A DNA stretch of 64,000 nucleotides from NCBI RefSeq assembly GCF_900112335.1, contig NZ_FOLG01000012.1, positions 1 through 64,000 of the forward strand, written 5' to 3'. Source of the DNA: Tropicimonas isoalkanivorans (lineage in GTDB: Bacteria; Pseudomonadota; Alphaproteobacteria; Rhodobacterales; Rhodobacteraceae). The position numbers and the translations under genes were made by a program. The notes beneath the pieces are model-generated. The model had not been told where the DNA came from, made no database searches, and worked only from the letters and a program-made list of their open reading frames with translations. Below, piece by piece: positions 51,585 to 63,324 of this stretch. The stretch's first letter is position 1, and every line of letters begins with the position of its first letter.

Positions 51585-52064
51585 ATGGGGGCCGGGGTTA
51601 TCAAAGGGCAGGGTGGGGGCGGAACGCGGCGGCGGCAGCGGTCGCGGCGGCACCCGCGGGCCATGTCGGAGATCAACGTCACGCCCTTTGTCGACGTGAT
51701 GCTGGTGCTGCTCATCATCTTCATGGTGGCTGCGCCGATGCTGACGGTTGGCGTGCCTGTGGAATTGCCGAAGACCGCCGCGCAGGCCTTGCCGCACGAA
51801 CAGGAAGAGCCGCTCGTGGTCACGTTGACCGCCGATGGCGAGGTGTCGATCATGTCGACCGCCGTGGCGGAGTCGGAACTGGTCAGCCGACTGCGGGCAG
51901 TGGCGGCGGAGCGTTCGGACGACAAGGTGTTTCTGCGCGCTGACGGGGCGATCCCCTATGAACGGGTCGTGACCGTCATGGGGGCGCTGAACGCGGGCGG
52001 GTTTTCCAACATCGGCCTGGTGACCGAGACCGGCGGGCCGACGCTCGATGGCGGGGATGGCTGA
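51585..52064 (+). CDS. tolR: Tol-Pal motor subunit TolR
   Basis: 159 aa. A basic cytoplasmic N-terminus, one span (VMLVLLIIFMVAAPML, about 40-55) preceded by the proton-binding aspartate in NVTPFVDVML, and a periplasmic domain. ExbD/TolR family. It overlaps the start of tolA. Confidence 0.96.
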   Translation: MGAGVIKGQGGGGTRRRQRSRRHPRAMSEINVTPFVDVMLVLLIIFMVAAPMLTVGVPVELPKTAAQALPHEQEEPLVVTLTADGEVSIMSTAVAESELVSRLRAVAAERSDDKVFLRADGAIPYERVVTVMGALNAGGFSNIGLVTETGGPTLDGGDG

Positions 52065-53277
52065 GACGGCCTACATGAATACCGGGGTAAAGATCTCCGG
52101 GGCCGCGCACGCCGCGCTGATCGTCTGGATGGCCGTCGGCGGGCTGTTTTCCTTTGGCCGCCCCGACCGGATGGAATTTTCCGAGGTGACGCTGGTCACT
52201 GGCGAGGAGTTCGCGGCGATGATCGCCGCGGGCAGCGCAGCGCCGCCGGATGTGCCGAACTCTCCGGCGGTACCCGACGTGCCGCAGCCTGCGGAGGTTG
52301 CCCCCGAAGCGCCTGCGCCGGAAACGCAGAGCGAACCGGCGGAGGCGCCCGTTCCGGCGGAGGCCGCACCGGAGACGTCAGAACCCGCGCCCGAGTTCGA
52401 TGACACGTTCGAGGTGCCCCAAGCGGAGGTTGCCGAGGAGGCGCCGCCCACGCCCACGCCGCCCGACGTTTCGGACGGGGCGGCGATGGTGCTGGCGCCC
52501 GATGCCGCGCCTGCGCCGCGCGCCGCGCCGCGTATTGCGCCGGAGCCTGCCGCCGCGCCGGAGCCGGATGCCGCAATCGCCGACGAGGTGCAGGAAGCGC
52601 GCCGCTCCGACGAGACAGCTGCCAGCGAGGCGCCAGCAGACCCGCAGGAGGCGACCGCGCCGGAGGAGGCGACGACGCGCATCGTGCCGGATGCGGTGGA
52701 GGACGCGGGCGGCACGCAGGTGGCTTTGGCGCCGGCCGAAACGCCGCGCCCGGCCAGCCGTCCGAAGCGACCCGCCCCGACGCCCGCATCCCAGCCGGCG
52801 CAGACGCCCACGCGCGAGGCTCCGGCCCCCGCCGAGCCCGAGGTCGAAGATCCCATTGCCGCTGCTGTAGCCGAAGCGGTGGCGGAAGAGTCGTCGCCCA
52901 CCGGAAATGGCGCGGGCGAGGCGCAGGCCGGCAATGGCACTGCGCGCACCGGCCCGCCGATGACAGCCGGGGAGAAGGATGCGCTCCGGATCGGCGTCCA
53001 GCGGTGCTGGAACATCGGGTCGCTCAGTTCCGAGGCGCAACGCGTCACCGTCACCGTCTTCGTCCGCATGACGCCGGATGCCCGGCCCGACGTGTCCTCG
53101 ATCCAGATGATCGACTTCGACGGCGGCCCGGAGGCGGCTGCGAACCGCGCATACGAGGCCGCGCGCCGGGCGATCATCCGCTGCGGCAGCGACGGATACG
53201 ACCTGCCACCGGAGAAATTCGGCCAGTGGCAGGAAATCGAGATGGTTTTCAACCCAGAGAATATGAGGATACGCTGA
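52057..53277 (+). CDS. tolA: TolA-type cell envelope spanning protein
   Basis: About 406 aa. A single N-terminal span ([17 protein letters not shown]), a long Ala/Pro/Glu-rich periplasmic stalk (about residues 45-290) and a C-terminal domain ([21 protein letters not shown] onward) that contacts TolB and Pal. It links TolQR to the outer membrane. Start choice is open: ATGs at 52048, 52057 and 52075 all fit, and none has a strong ribosome binding site. The last begins MNTGVKISG, which looks most TolA-like. It overlaps tolR by a few bases and tolB by one. Confidence 0.9.
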   Translation: MAETAYMNTGVKISGAAHAALIVWMAVGGLFSFGRPDRMEFSEVTLVTGEEFAAMIAAGSAAPPDVPNSPAVPDVPQPAEVAPEAPAPETQSEPAEAPVPAEAAPETSEPAPEFDDTFEVPQAEVAEEAPPTPTPPDVSDGAAMVLAPDAAPAPRAAPRIAPEPAAAPEPDAAIADEVQEARRSDETAASEAPADPQEATAPEEATTRIVPDAVEDAGGTQVALAPAETPRPASRPKRPAPTPASQPAQTPTREAPAPAEPEVEDPIAAAVAEAVAEESSPTGNGAGEAQAGNGTARTGPPMTAGEKDALRIGVQRCWNIGSLSSEAQRVTVTVFVRMTPDARPDVSSIQMIDFDGGPEAAANRAYEAARRAIIRCGSDGYDLPPEKFGQWQEIEMVFNPENMRIR

Positions 53278-54683
53278 TGCTCCGGACCTATGGCTTCTCC
53301 CTGCGTCCCCCGCTCCCCGGTCGTCAGCTCCGAACGAAAGGGTTCAGACAGATGGTCTTTCGCAGTCTTGCCGTTGCCCTGGCCATGGTGCCGGTGGCCT
53401 TCTTTCAGCCAGTTCCTGCGGCCGCGCAGAACGGACCGCTTCGGATTGAAATCACCGAAGGCGTGATCGAGCCGCTGCCCTTCGCGCTCCTGGCGTTCCT
53501 GCCGGAGAACGAGGCCGCGACGCAGATCGCCGCCGACATCTCCCGCGTGATCGCGGCTGACCTTGAGGGCACGGGCCTGTTCCGGCAGATCCCGGCGGCG
53601 GCACATATCAGTGGCGTCACGAGCTTCGAGGCGCCGGTCGCCTTCGCGGACTGGAAGGCGATCAACGCGCAGGCGCTCATAACCGGCGCCGTCTCGGTGG
53701 ACGGAAGCGGGCGAGCGACAGTGAAGTTCCGCCTCTACGATGTGTTTTCCGGCAAGGAGATGGGTGAGGGGCTGCGCCTGGGCGGGTCCACCACGTCCTG
53801 GCGGCGGCTGGCGCACAAGGTGGCCGACCAGGTCTATTCCCGGATCACGGGCGAGGGTGGGTATTTCGACAGCCGTGTCGTTTTCGTCGCCGAGAGCGGG
53901 CCGAAGAACGCGCGGGAGAAACGTCTGGCGGTGATGGATTACGACGGCGCCAACGTGCAGTACCTGACCGACAGCTCGTCCATCGTCTTGGCGCCGCGTT
54001 TTTCGCCCACCGGAGACCGGGTGCTCTACACGTCCTACGCCACGGGCTACCCGGAGATCTACGTGATGCGGGTGGGTGACGTGCGTCAGCAACCGCTGGC
54101 GGACGGCGCGGGCACCATGACCTTCGCGCCCCGGTTCGGCCCGGACGGGCAAACGGTGGTCTATTCCCGCTCCGTCGGCGGCAACACCGACATCTTCGTC
54201 AAGCGGATCGGGGGGCAGGCGATCCAGCTCACCAATACGCCGTCCATCGAGACGGCGCCGAGCTATTCCCCCGACGGCTCCCAGATCGTGTTCGAAAGCG
54301 ACCGTTCGGGTACCCAGCAGCTCTATATCATGGCGGCGACGGGCGGCGAGGCGCGGCGGATCTCCTTCGGGCCGGGGCGCTACGGCACGCCGGTCTGGTC
54401 GCCGCGCGGCGATCTGATCGCCTTCACCAAGCAGAACCAGGGCCGTTTCCATATCGGCGTGATGCGCACCGATGGTTCCGAGGAGCGGCTTCTGACGGCC
54501 TCGTTCCTCGATGAGAGCCCCACCTGGGCGCCCAACGGTCGTGTGCTCATGTTTACCCGCGAGAGTGCGGGCGCGGGCGGGCAGCCGGCGCTCTACACGG
54601 TGGATATCTCCGGCCGCAACCTGCGGAAGGTGCCGACACCCGGCGCGGCCTCGGACCCTGCATGGTCGCCGCTCCTGCCGTGA
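53277..54683 (+). CDS. tolB: Tol-Pal periplasmic beta-propeller TolB
   Basis: 468 aa from ATG 53277, which overlaps the tolA stop (TGATG) and has an AGGA ribosome binding site. A later ATG at 53352 would give 443 aa with a compact signal peptide (hydrophobic core, cleavage near AAAQ). The N-terminal anticodon-binding-like domain ([14 protein letters not shown]) is followed by a six-bladed propeller with repeated D-G-x-x-I/V-x-F/Y blades ([22 protein letters not shown]). It binds Pal at the outer membrane. Confidence 0.96.
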   Translation: MLRTYGFSLRPPLPGRQLRTKGFRQMVFRSLAVALAMVPVAFFQPVPAAAQNGPLRIEITEGVIEPLPFALLAFLPENEAATQIAADISRVIAADLEGTGLFRQIPAAAHISGVTSFEAPVAFADWKAINAQALITGAVSVDGSGRATVKFRLYDVFSGKEMGEGLRLGGSTTSWRRLAHKVADQVYSRITGEGGYFDSRVVFVAESGPKNAREKRLAVMDYDGANVQYLTDSSSIVLAPRFSPTGDRVLYTSYATGYPEIYVMRVGDVRQQPLADGAGTMTFAPRFGPDGQTVVYSRSVGGNTDIFVKRIGGQAIQLTNTPSIETAPSYSPDGSQIVFESDRSGTQQLYIMAATGGEARRISFGPGRYGTPVWSPRGDLIAFTKQNQGRFHIGVMRTDGSEERLLTASFLDESPTWAPNGRVLMFTRESAGAGGQPALYTVDISGRNLRKVPTPGAASDPAWSPLLP

Positions 54684-55204
54684 CCCAGACGCTACCACCC
54701 CTGCTCCAGCGCGACCTCAAGCGGCTGGTCGCCGGCTTCCCGGAATATCCACCCCTGACCACGCGGCTGGAGCAGACGATCCGCATCGGGACGGGGTTCC
54801 ACCACAGGTGGTACACCAGCCAGCGGGAACACTGGCTGGCCGCGATGACCGCCAAGGAGCGCGAGGTGCGTCAGGCCGGCTTGGATGCCCGCCAGATCAC
54901 CGCCGGGGACCGTTGGCGCTACGTCAACTGCATGCCGATGATGTTCTGGCTGGCGGAATGTGCGCAGGTCGACCGGACGCTTCTGGATGCGGCGGGCCAC
55001 ATGGCGGCGGTTGCGGCGGCGAGGGTGCGTCATGACTGTCCCCAGCACGGCCGGTCCATGCGCAATGTCCTGCCGTGGAAAACCGTCGAACGGGCCCTGC
55101 TCAAGGTGGAACCGGTGGTGGACGAAGACGCCGCGATCGCAGCGGGCGATGCGGCATTCGCCCGATTGGCCGCCCTCGTGCCGGGTTTCAAGCGCTTCCT
55201 CTAG
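54662..55204 (+). CDS. Uncharacterised protein between tolB and pal
   Basis: 180 aa from ATG 54662 (overlapping tolB by 22 bases), or 174 aa from a GTG at 54680 in a GTGA overlap with the tolB stop. No signal peptide or membrane span, so probably cytoplasmic. It is rich in Arg, Trp and Tyr in the first half ([30 protein letters not shown]), with three cysteines. I do not recognise a domain. It is translationally coupled to tolB, so its product is probably made in step with the Tol system. Confidence 0.75.
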   Translation: MVAAPAVTQTLPPLLQRDLKRLVAGFPEYPPLTTRLEQTIRIGTGFHHRWYTSQREHWLAAMTAKEREVRQAGLDARQITAGDRWRYVNCMPMMFWLAECAQVDRTLLDAAGHMAAVAAARVRHDCPQHGRSMRNVLPWKTVERALLKVEPVVDEDAAIAAGDAAFARLAALVPGFKRFL

Positions 55205-55343
55205 GGCACTTTGCTCATTTGAGCCGGCAACGCGTGCGAAAATCCAACAGCCGTGGGCCTGGGGGGCAAACGGGGCGTTTGCAAGCTGCCGAGGGGGTGC
55301 TAGGAGAGGCCAGAGGCAATAAACAGCTCATGGAGCAGAGATC
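55205..55343. promoter_or_regulatory. Upstream region of pal
   Basis: 139 bp that probably holds a promoter for pal-cpoB. A perfect small stem GCAAAC-GGGGC-GTTTGC is at 55266-55282. I find no convincing -35/-10 pair. Confidence 0.4.
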
Positions 55344-55862
55344 ATGGCCCATCCGGCGGTAACGGCAATTCTCCTGATCGGTGTGATTGGGCTCGGTGCA
55401 TGTACGCGGCCCGACAGATTCGGCTCCGGCACGGGGGATTACAGCGCCGGTGGCGTGGGCGCTGGGATGGCCACGGGCACGGCAAGCGACCCGGCCTCTC
55501 CGGCTTACTTCCAGGCGTCGGTCGGGGACCGGGTCCTGTTTCTGGTCGACCAGTCCAGCCTGACGCCCGAAGCGCGGTCCACGCTTGACGGGCAGGCGGC
55601 ATGGTTGTCCACCAACCCCGCCTACAACGCCACCATCGAGGGTCACGCGGACGAACAGGGCACGCGAGAATACAACCTCGCCCTCGGCGCCCGCCGCGCC
55701 AACGCGGTGCAGGAATACCTGATTTCGCGCGGGGTGGCCGGGGCGCGGCTCGATACCGTAAGCTACGGCAAGGAACGCCCCATCGAGATCTGCTCCGAGG
55801 AAGCCTGCTACGCCAAGAACCGCCGCGCGGTGACGGTCCTGCAGGCGGGGCTTGGAAGCTGA
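55344..55862 (+). CDS. pal: Peptidoglycan-associated lipoprotein Pal
   Basis: 172 aa. Lipoprotein signal with lipobox LGAC (acylated cysteine about residue 20), a flexible Gly/Ser linker and a C-terminal OmpA-like peptidoglycan-binding domain (ATIEGHADEQGTREYNLALGARRA). It anchors the outer membrane to the wall and is the TolB/TolA partner. Confidence 0.97.
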   Translation: MAHPAVTAILLIGVIGLGACTRPDRFGSGTGDYSAGGVGAGMATGTASDPASPAYFQASVGDRVLFLVDQSSLTPEARSTLDGQAAWLSTNPAYNATIEGHADEQGTREYNLALGARRANAVQEYLISRGVAGARLDTVSYGKERPIEICSEEACYAKNRRAVTVLQAGLGS

Positions 55863-55872
55863 GGAGGCACCC

Positions 55873-56697
55873 ATGCGCCTGACCCTGCTGGCCGCCGCGC
55901 TGGTGGCCGCACTACCCATGGCCGGAGTGGCACAGGACCGCACCCAGACGCTTGCCGACATCCGGCAGGAGCTGTCGGTCCTTTACGTCGAGTTACAGAC
56001 CCTGAAGCGGGAGCTTTCGACGACGGGGCCCGTCGCGACCCCTGCCCCCTCCGCCTCGCTGCTGGACCGGGTGGACGTGATCGAGTCCGAACTGCAGCGC
56101 CTGACCGCCAAAGCGGAAGAAATGGAATACCGCATCGACCGGATCGTGACCGACGGGACGAACCGCATCGGCGACCTGGAGTTTCGGCTGTGCGAGCTGG
56201 AAGAGGGCTGCGACCTGGGGGCGCTTGGCGACACGCCCACGCTCGGCGGCGGCGCGCTGCCGGAGGCGCCCGCGGTCGCGCTGCCGAAAAACGAAACAAA
56301 TGGGGCCCAGCTTGCCCTAGGGGAACAGGCTGACTTCGATCGGGCGAAGGAGGCGCTCGATCAGGGCAGCTTTCGCTCCGCCGCAGACCTCTTTGCGGCC
56401 TTTGCGGAGGCCTACCCGGCCGGACCGCTGACAGCCGCCGCCCTGTTCCACCAGGGGGGCGCGTTGAGCCAGCTTGGCGAGATCGCCCCGGCAGCGAGGG
56501 CGTATCTGAATGCCTTCTCCGCCGATCCCACCGGGCCGGAGGCGCCGCAGTCGCTGCTCCGTCTCGGACAGAGCTTGGGCGAGCTGGGACAGTCCGGCGA
56601 GGCTTGCATCACGCTCGAAGAAGTCGGCACGCGCTTCCCTGGCAGCGAGGCCGCGGCGGAGGCACAGACTTCGCGGCTCAACCTGGGATGCCTGTGA
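55873..56697 (+). CDS. cpoB: Tol-Pal coordinator CpoB (YbgF)
   Basis: 274 aa. Signal peptide (residues 1-20, ending AGVAQ), a coiled-coil segment (about 25-105, heptads of Leu/Ile with Glu/Arg) and TPR repeats in the C-terminal half (FDRAKEALDQGSFRSAADLF onward). Last gene of the tol-pal cluster. It coordinates peptidoglycan synthesis with Tol-driven constriction in E. coli. ATG 55873 has a GAGGAGG ribosome binding site. Confidence 0.93.
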   Translation: MRLTLLAAALVAALPMAGVAQDRTQTLADIRQELSVLYVELQTLKRELSTTGPVATPAPSASLLDRVDVIESELQRLTAKAEEMEYRIDRIVTDGTNRIGDLEFRLCELEEGCDLGALGDTPTLGGGALPEAPAVALPKNETNGAQLALGEQADFDRAKEALDQGSFRSAADLFAAFAEAYPAGPLTAAALFHQGGALSQLGEIAPAARAYLNAFSADPTGPEAPQSLLRLGQSLGELGQSGEACITLEEVGTRFPGSEAAAEAQTSRLNLGCL

Positions 56698-56713
56698 GGG
56701 CACGCCTGCCCGA

Positions 56714-57952
56714 ATGACCCCTGAACGACGTCTGGAGGAGGCGTTGGCCCGCCTCCTGCCAAGCCCACCGCCGGCTCGGATCGGGGTGGCAGTCTCCGGT
56801 GGGGGCGACTCCGCGGCGCTGATGCACCTTGCCTCCGCCTGGGCGACGCGCGCAGGCGTTGCGCTGGAGGTGGCGACCATCGATCACGGGTTGCGCGCCG
56901 AGGCGGCGGCCGAGGCGGCACTGGTGGCGTCCGGCGCCGAAACGCTCGGTCTGCCGCACGAAACGCTCCACTGGCGGGGCTGGGATGGTCGTGGCAACCT
57001 CCAGGATCAGGCGCGGCGGGCGCGCTACGGATTGCTGACGGCTTGGGCGCAGAGGCGCGGGCTGAGGGCGGTCCTTCTCGGTCACACGCGGAACGACAAC
57101 GCGGAATGCGTTCTGCTCGGGTTGTCGCGAGGAGCGGGGCTGGACGGTTTGTCGGGGATGCGGCCGGCGTTCCGCCGGAGCGGGGTGCTGTTGGTCCGGC
57201 CGCTGCTTTCCGTTCCGCGCGAGGCCCTGCGGGACTGGCTCCTGGCGCGTCATCTGCACTGGATCGACGATCCCTCGAACGAGGACAACAGGTTTGCGCG
57301 GGTCCGCGCACGCGAGGCGCTGGATCGCCTGTCGGCGCTTGGCATCACCGCAGAAGCGCTCGCCCGATCTGCGGAGAATCTGCGCCGTACCCGGGAGGGC
57401 CTGCAGGAAATCCTGCGCGCTGAGGCGCGCGCGCACTGCTCGACAGAGGCCGGGGACGTGATCGTCGCTCCCGGCGCGCTGGAGGCCATGCCGGAGGAAA
57501 TCGCCCGCCGTTTGCTGAACGCCGCACTTCGCTGGGTCGCCTGCGCCGACTATCCGCCGCGGGCGCAGAACGTCGCGCTGCTCATGGGCGACGGGGAGGC
57601 CCGCCACGCGGGCATGACGCTCCACGGCTGCCTCGTCCGCGAAACGCCGGACGGGCTGCGGATCTCCCGCGAGCCGGAAGCCGCGCGCCGCGCGCCGACC
57701 GCCGGGCCCGAGGACCTATGGGACGGCCGCTGGCAGGTAGCTGGCCCGTTCCAGCCAGACATGGTGGTTCGCGACCTCGGCGAGGCGGGTCTGTCGCAGG
57801 CGGCGGACTGGCGCGCCTCCGGCCTGCCGCGCGCGACCTGTCTGGCCTCACCCGCCGTCTGGCAGGGCGAAACCCTTCGCGCGGCGCCGCTTCTAGAGCC
57901 CAACGGCGACTTCGTGGCGCGCGTCGTCCCGGACTTCTTCGAGGGACTGTGA
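56714..57952 (+). CDS. tilS: tRNA(Ile)-lysidine synthase
   Basis: 412 aa. It modifies C34 of the tRNA-Ile CAU anticodon to lysidine using ATP and lysine. The PP-loop is VAVSGGGDSAALMHLA (about residues 24-39). ATIDHGLR, GHTRNDNAE and HWIDDPSNEDNRFARVR follow the TilS pattern. It lies 16 bp after cpoB. ATG 56714 gives the expected N-terminus. Confidence 0.95.
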   Translation: MTPERRLEEALARLLPSPPPARIGVAVSGGGDSAALMHLASAWATRAGVALEVATIDHGLRAEAAAEAALVASGAETLGLPHETLHWRGWDGRGNLQDQARRARYGLLTAWAQRRGLRAVLLGHTRNDNAECVLLGLSRGAGLDGLSGMRPAFRRSGVLLVRPLLSVPREALRDWLLARHLHWIDDPSNEDNRFARVRAREALDRLSALGITAEALARSAENLRRTREGLQEILRAEARAHCSTEAGDVIVAPGALEAMPEEIARRLLNAALRWVACADYPPRAQNVALLMGDGEARHAGMTLHGCLVRETPDGLRISREPEAARRAPTAGPEDLWDGRWQVAGPFQPDMVVRDLGEAGLSQAADWRASGLPRATCLASPAVWQGETLRAAPLLEPNGDFVARVVPDFFEGL

Positions 57953-57995
57953 TATGACCGTGACGGGCGGATTCTCGCGGGTGACGGTTATCGCG

Positions 57996-58023
57996 TTGAA
58001 CCTCGCGTCCGATTCACTATTTT
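57996..58023 (+). promoter_or_regulatory. Candidate promoter of ftsH
   Basis: TTGAAC (57996-58001) and CTATTT (58017-58022) are 15 bp apart, which resembles heat-shock sigma-32 promoters of alphaproteobacteria. Read as a sigma-70 site, the -10 would be TATTTT at 16 bp spacing. It lies about 53 bp before the chosen ftsH start. Confidence 0.4.
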
Positions 58024-58075
58024 AGAACGAACCGGCCAGTACACCGCTACTGCCAGAGTGAGGAGATTCACCCCC

Positions 58076-59994
<1,919 letters not shown>

Positions 59995-59998
<4 letters not shown>

Positions 59999-60786
59999 CG
60001 GACCTGGCCGGCAAGGATTGGGACCCCGGGATCTATCAACGGTTCCGGGGTTTGCGTATGCGCCCGGCTCTCGACCTGCTCAACGCGGTGCCCGAGTTGC
60101 CGGACGGTCCGATCGTGGATCTCGGCTGCGGCACTGGCCCGATGGGTGCGGTGCTTTCGGCCCGATTCCCCGGACGCAGTCTCATTGGGGTTGATACGTC
60201 TTCCAACATGCTGGCGGAGGCACGGGCGACCGACAGCTACGACGACCTGATTGAAGCCGACATCGAAACCTGGGCGGCGGATGCTCCCCCGGCGCTCATT
60301 TTCGCAAACGCCTCCCTGCAGTGGCTTCCGGAACACGCGGTCCTCCTGCCGCGTTTGGCAACGATGCTGGTCCCCGGCGGAACGCTGGCCGTCCAGATGC
60401 CGCGGCAGCAGAAGGAACCGTCCCACGCCCTGCTGCGCCGGTTCTCGGCAGAAATGTTCCCTGATCGGTTCGACTGGCAGGACTACCGCCCGCCGGTCGC
60501 CACACCCGAAAGCTACGTGGATATGCTGGAGCCGCTTGGACAGGTGACCGCGTGGGAGACCATTTATCATCAACGCCTTGGCCCATCGGCGGACGGCCAC
60601 CCGGTGCGCGCGTTCACCCAGTCGACCGCCGCGCGGCCCATTCTGGATAGGCTGTCCGAGACGGAGGCAGCGGATTTTCTGGCCGCCTATGACAGCGCGC
60701 TCACCTGGGCTTACCCGGCAAAAGCGAACGGCGAGGTTCCGTTCCCCTTCCGCCGTTTTTTCCTGACACTGACTGTCCCAACCTGA
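59995..60786 (+). CDS. SAM methyltransferase, trans-aconitate type
   Basis: 263 aa class I methyltransferase. [20 protein letters not shown] is SAM motif [13 protein letters not shown] motif II, and [12 protein letters not shown] is typical of trans-aconitate 2-methyltransferase (Tam), the closest family. Tam detoxifies trans-aconitate formed from the TCA intermediate cis-aconitate. Substrate identity is not certain. Its start overlaps the ftsH stop (ATGA). Confidence 0.82.
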
Positions 60787-60842
60787 AAAGCTGTGCGTAG
60801 GCCGTGCGATTGCCTCGGCCAGCACGGCGAGGAGCACCCGAC

Positions 60843-61442
60843 ATGCCCGCACTGAAACCCACCGGCCGTGCCGGCACCATCGTCTGGCTCGGTCACGTGC
60901 CGAACCGCGCGTCGGCGCTTCGTTCGATTGCGCTCGAAACGGCGGAACTGACCTTCTCCGGGCTGGCTGGAGAGGATCACGGCGGTCTCACCCGGCCCTC
61001 CTGTTCCCGGGTCGTCGCGCAGTACCCGCGAGGGACGGAGATCCGCAACACGCGGCAGATCACCCTCGTGTCCGAGGAAGATCTCGCCGCCATCGCATCC
61101 GGCATCGGGGTGAGAACCTTCGACCCCGCCTGGCTCGGAGCCAACGTCGTCGTGTCGGGCCTCCCAGACTTCAGTCACATCCCCCCGTCTTCCCGTCTGC
61201 AGGCCCCCTCCGGGGCGACGGTGACGGTGGACATGCAGAACCGCCCCTGCAGCCTCCCGGTCGAGGAGATCGAAGCCGACGCTCCGGGCCACGGCGCGGC
61301 CTTTCGGGCCGCGGCAAAGGGGCGGCGCGGCGTGACCGCGTGGGTGGAGCGGGAGGGCAGGTTTCGCATTGGCGACAGCCTGAGCCTCCACATTCCGGAC
61401 CAGCGCCCCTGGAGCCCGCTCCCGGACGTGCGCGCCGGCTGA
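60843..61442 (+). CDS. MOSC domain protein
   Basis: 199 aa. A single beta-barrel MOSC domain (residues about 15-190) with the [15 protein letters not shown] and [14 protein letters not shown] stretches typical of standalone MOSC proteins. Such proteins are sulfur carriers or molybdenum-cofactor-related, and their targets are mostly unknown. The cysteine in RPSCSR is a candidate functional residue. ATG 60843 follows GCGAGGAG. Confidence 0.85.
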   Translation: MPALKPTGRAGTIVWLGHVPNRASALRSIALETAELTFSGLAGEDHGGLTRPSCSRVVAQYPRGTEIRNTRQITLVSEEDLAAIASGIGVRTFDPAWLGANVVVSGLPDFSHIPPSSRLQAPSGATVTVDMQNRPCSLPVEEIEADAPGHGAAFRAAAKGRRGVTAWVEREGRFRIGDSLSLHIPDQRPWSPLPDVRAG

Positions 61443-61639
61443 CGTTTCGTTCCCGCGCCGGGCCTTTCCGATCTGACGCGCCGGACGGCAGAAGGCCACA
61501 TCGCGGGGGCGGAAAAGTCCGTTTGCCCGGGAGTTGGGCCTTTTTCTCCGCAGCGGCGCTGTCTATTGCTGCCCTGATATTGGCATCTAGGCCCGGAGCG
61601 GACGTTCGGCATGTGGAGCGCCAGGCAAGGAGGCGAGCA

Positions 61640-62533
61640 ATGACGGCACAGATCATCGACGGGAAGGCCTTTGCCGCCCGGGTTCGAGGGAAGGTGGCGG
61701 CGCATGTGGCGCGCCTTGTCGCGGATCACGGGCTGACGCCGGGGCTGGCGGTTGTTCTGGTCGGCGAGGACCCGGCGAGCCAGGTCTACGTACGCAACAA
61801 GGGCAAGCAGACGAGGGAGGTTGGCATGCTCTCCGTGGAGCACCGCCTGCCAGAGGATGCCTCCGAGGCCGACCTTTTGGCGCTCGTCGAAGAGCTCAAC
61901 GCCGATCCGAAGATCCACGGCATCCTCGTGCAGCTCCCGCTGCCGGACCACATGAACGCCGATCTTGTGATCAACGCCATCGACCCGGCGAAGGACGTCG
62001 ATGGGTTCCACATTTCGAACGTCGGCCTGCTCGCCACCGGACAGAAGGCGATGGTGCCATGTACTCCGCTGGGCTGCCTGATGATGCTGCGGGAGCAGCA
62101 CGGATCGCTCTCCGGCATGGAGGCTGTTGTGGTCGGCCGGTCAAACATCGTGGGCAAGCCGATGGCGCAACTGCTGCTGGGCGAAAACTGCACCGTCACG
62201 GTTGCCCACAGCCGTACGCGGGATTTGCCGGAAGTGGTGCGGCGGGCGGACATTGTGGTCGCGGCGGTCGGCCGGCCCCAAATGGTCCCTGGCGACTGGA
62301 TCAAGCCCGGCGCGACGGTCATTGACGTGGGCATCAACCGCATTCCGCGCGAGGACGGCAAGTCCCGCCTGGTGGGCGATGTGGAGTTTTCCTCCGCCGT
62401 CGAGGTGGCGGGCGCGATCACGCCGGTGCCGGGCGGCGTCGGGCCGATGACCATCGCGTGCCTTCTGGCAAACACCGTGACGGCGGCATGCCGGGCGAAC
62501 GGGTTGCCGGAGCCTGAGGGGCTGACCGTCTGA
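61640..62533 (+). CDS. folD: Bifunctional methylene-THF dehydrogenase/cyclohydrolase
   Basis: 297 aa. It interconverts 5,10-methylene-, methenyl- and 10-formyl-tetrahydrofolate. The catalytic lysine is in [13 protein letters not shown] (about residue 56). [23 protein letters not shown] and [17 protein letters not shown] are the substrate- and NADP-binding motifs. The frame runs open 100 codons upstream, but ATG 61640 has an AAGGAGG ribosome binding site. It can use the one-carbon units made by the glycine cleavage genes at 32-36 kb. Confidence 0.97.
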   Translation: MTAQIIDGKAFAARVRGKVAAHVARLVADHGLTPGLAVVLVGEDPASQVYVRNKGKQTREVGMLSVEHRLPEDASEADLLALVEELNADPKIHGILVQLPLPDHMNADLVINAIDPAKDVDGFHISNVGLLATGQKAMVPCTPLGCLMMLREQHGSLSGMEAVVVGRSNIVGKPMAQLLLGENCTVTVAHSRTRDLPEVVRRADIVVAAVGRPQMVPGDWIKPGATVIDVGINRIPREDGKSRLVGDVEFSSAVEVAGAITPVPGGVGPMTIACLLANTVTAACRANGLPEPEGLTV

Positions 62534-62581
62534 GGGCCCAATTTTGCAGGGATCGTGACCGAGGTCAGGGTCCCGTCACGC

Positions 62582-63250
62582 TCAGCCCGCCACTGCCGGG
62601 AACACGACCGGCGTCGGTCCGGTCAGGATCGCCCGCGCGCCGGGCCCCATGAGGGCGCGCAACTCGGGGGCCGTGATGTCGAGGCCGCCCGTGAAGGTGC
62701 CGAAGGCTGGCAGGATCAGCCGCTCCCCGTCTGTCAGGAAACATGGCCGCCGCACGCGCCGGCCGCCGCCGCCGAGACACGCTTTGGGATGATAATGGCC
62801 GGAGACTTCGCCCGGCTGCGCGCCCTGCGCAGCGACGTGGCGGAAGCACAGGCCGCCGATCCGCAGTTCCGCCCGATGGCTGCCGTCTAGGGCAAGCGGG
62901 CCGGGATCGTGGTTGCCCTCGATCCAAACCCAGGCGCGCCCGGCAATCAGCCGGGTCAGCCACGCCCGCGCCTCCTGCTCCAGTGCCTCGGCGGCCGCGA
63001 GATCGTCGAAGCTGTCACCGAGGCAGACCACAGTGGCCGGGTCCAGCCGCGCGATCTCGGCGTCGAGGCGCGAGAGCGTGTCGCGACTGTCATAGGGCGG
63101 CAGCAGCCCGCCGCCGCGCCGCGCGATCCGCTCCGATTTCCCCAGATGCAGGTCGGAGACGCAGAGCAGCCGCCATTCCGGCCACCAGAGAGCGCCGGAC
63201 GGCATCGCGCAGAGCATCGCGCCCGTCAGGGAAAAACTGAGCGTGTTCAT
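62582..63250 (-). CDS. pdeM: Metallophosphoesterase PdeM
   Basis: 222 aa calcineurin-like phosphoesterase of the type called ligase-associated DNA damage response endonuclease. Metal-binding motifs run in order: SDLHLGK (about residue 32), LGDSFDD (about 77), GNHD (about 110) and GHYHP (about 148). In many bacteria this gene sits with an Lhr-like helicase, an exonuclease and a DNA ligase. None is visible here, where the neighbours are folD and panC. Converges with folD. Confidence 0.88.
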   Translation of the reverse strand: MNTLSFSLTGAMLCAMPSGALWWPEWRLLCVSDLHLGKSERIARRGGGLLPPYDSRDTLSRLDAEIARLDPATVVCLGDSFDDLAAAEALEQEARAWLTRLIAGRAWVWIEGNHDPGPLALDGSHRAELRIGGLCFRHVAAQGAQPGEVSGHYHPKACLGGGGRRVRRPCFLTDGERLILPAFGTFTGGLDITAPELRALMGPGARAILTGPTPVVFPAVAG

Positions 63251-63324
63251 GCTGTGTTCCTGCCGCGCCGCGCCGCAGTTTGCAAGCCCGATCCGCGCCC
63301 CGTGCGGCCCCGAAGGCTTTTCGC

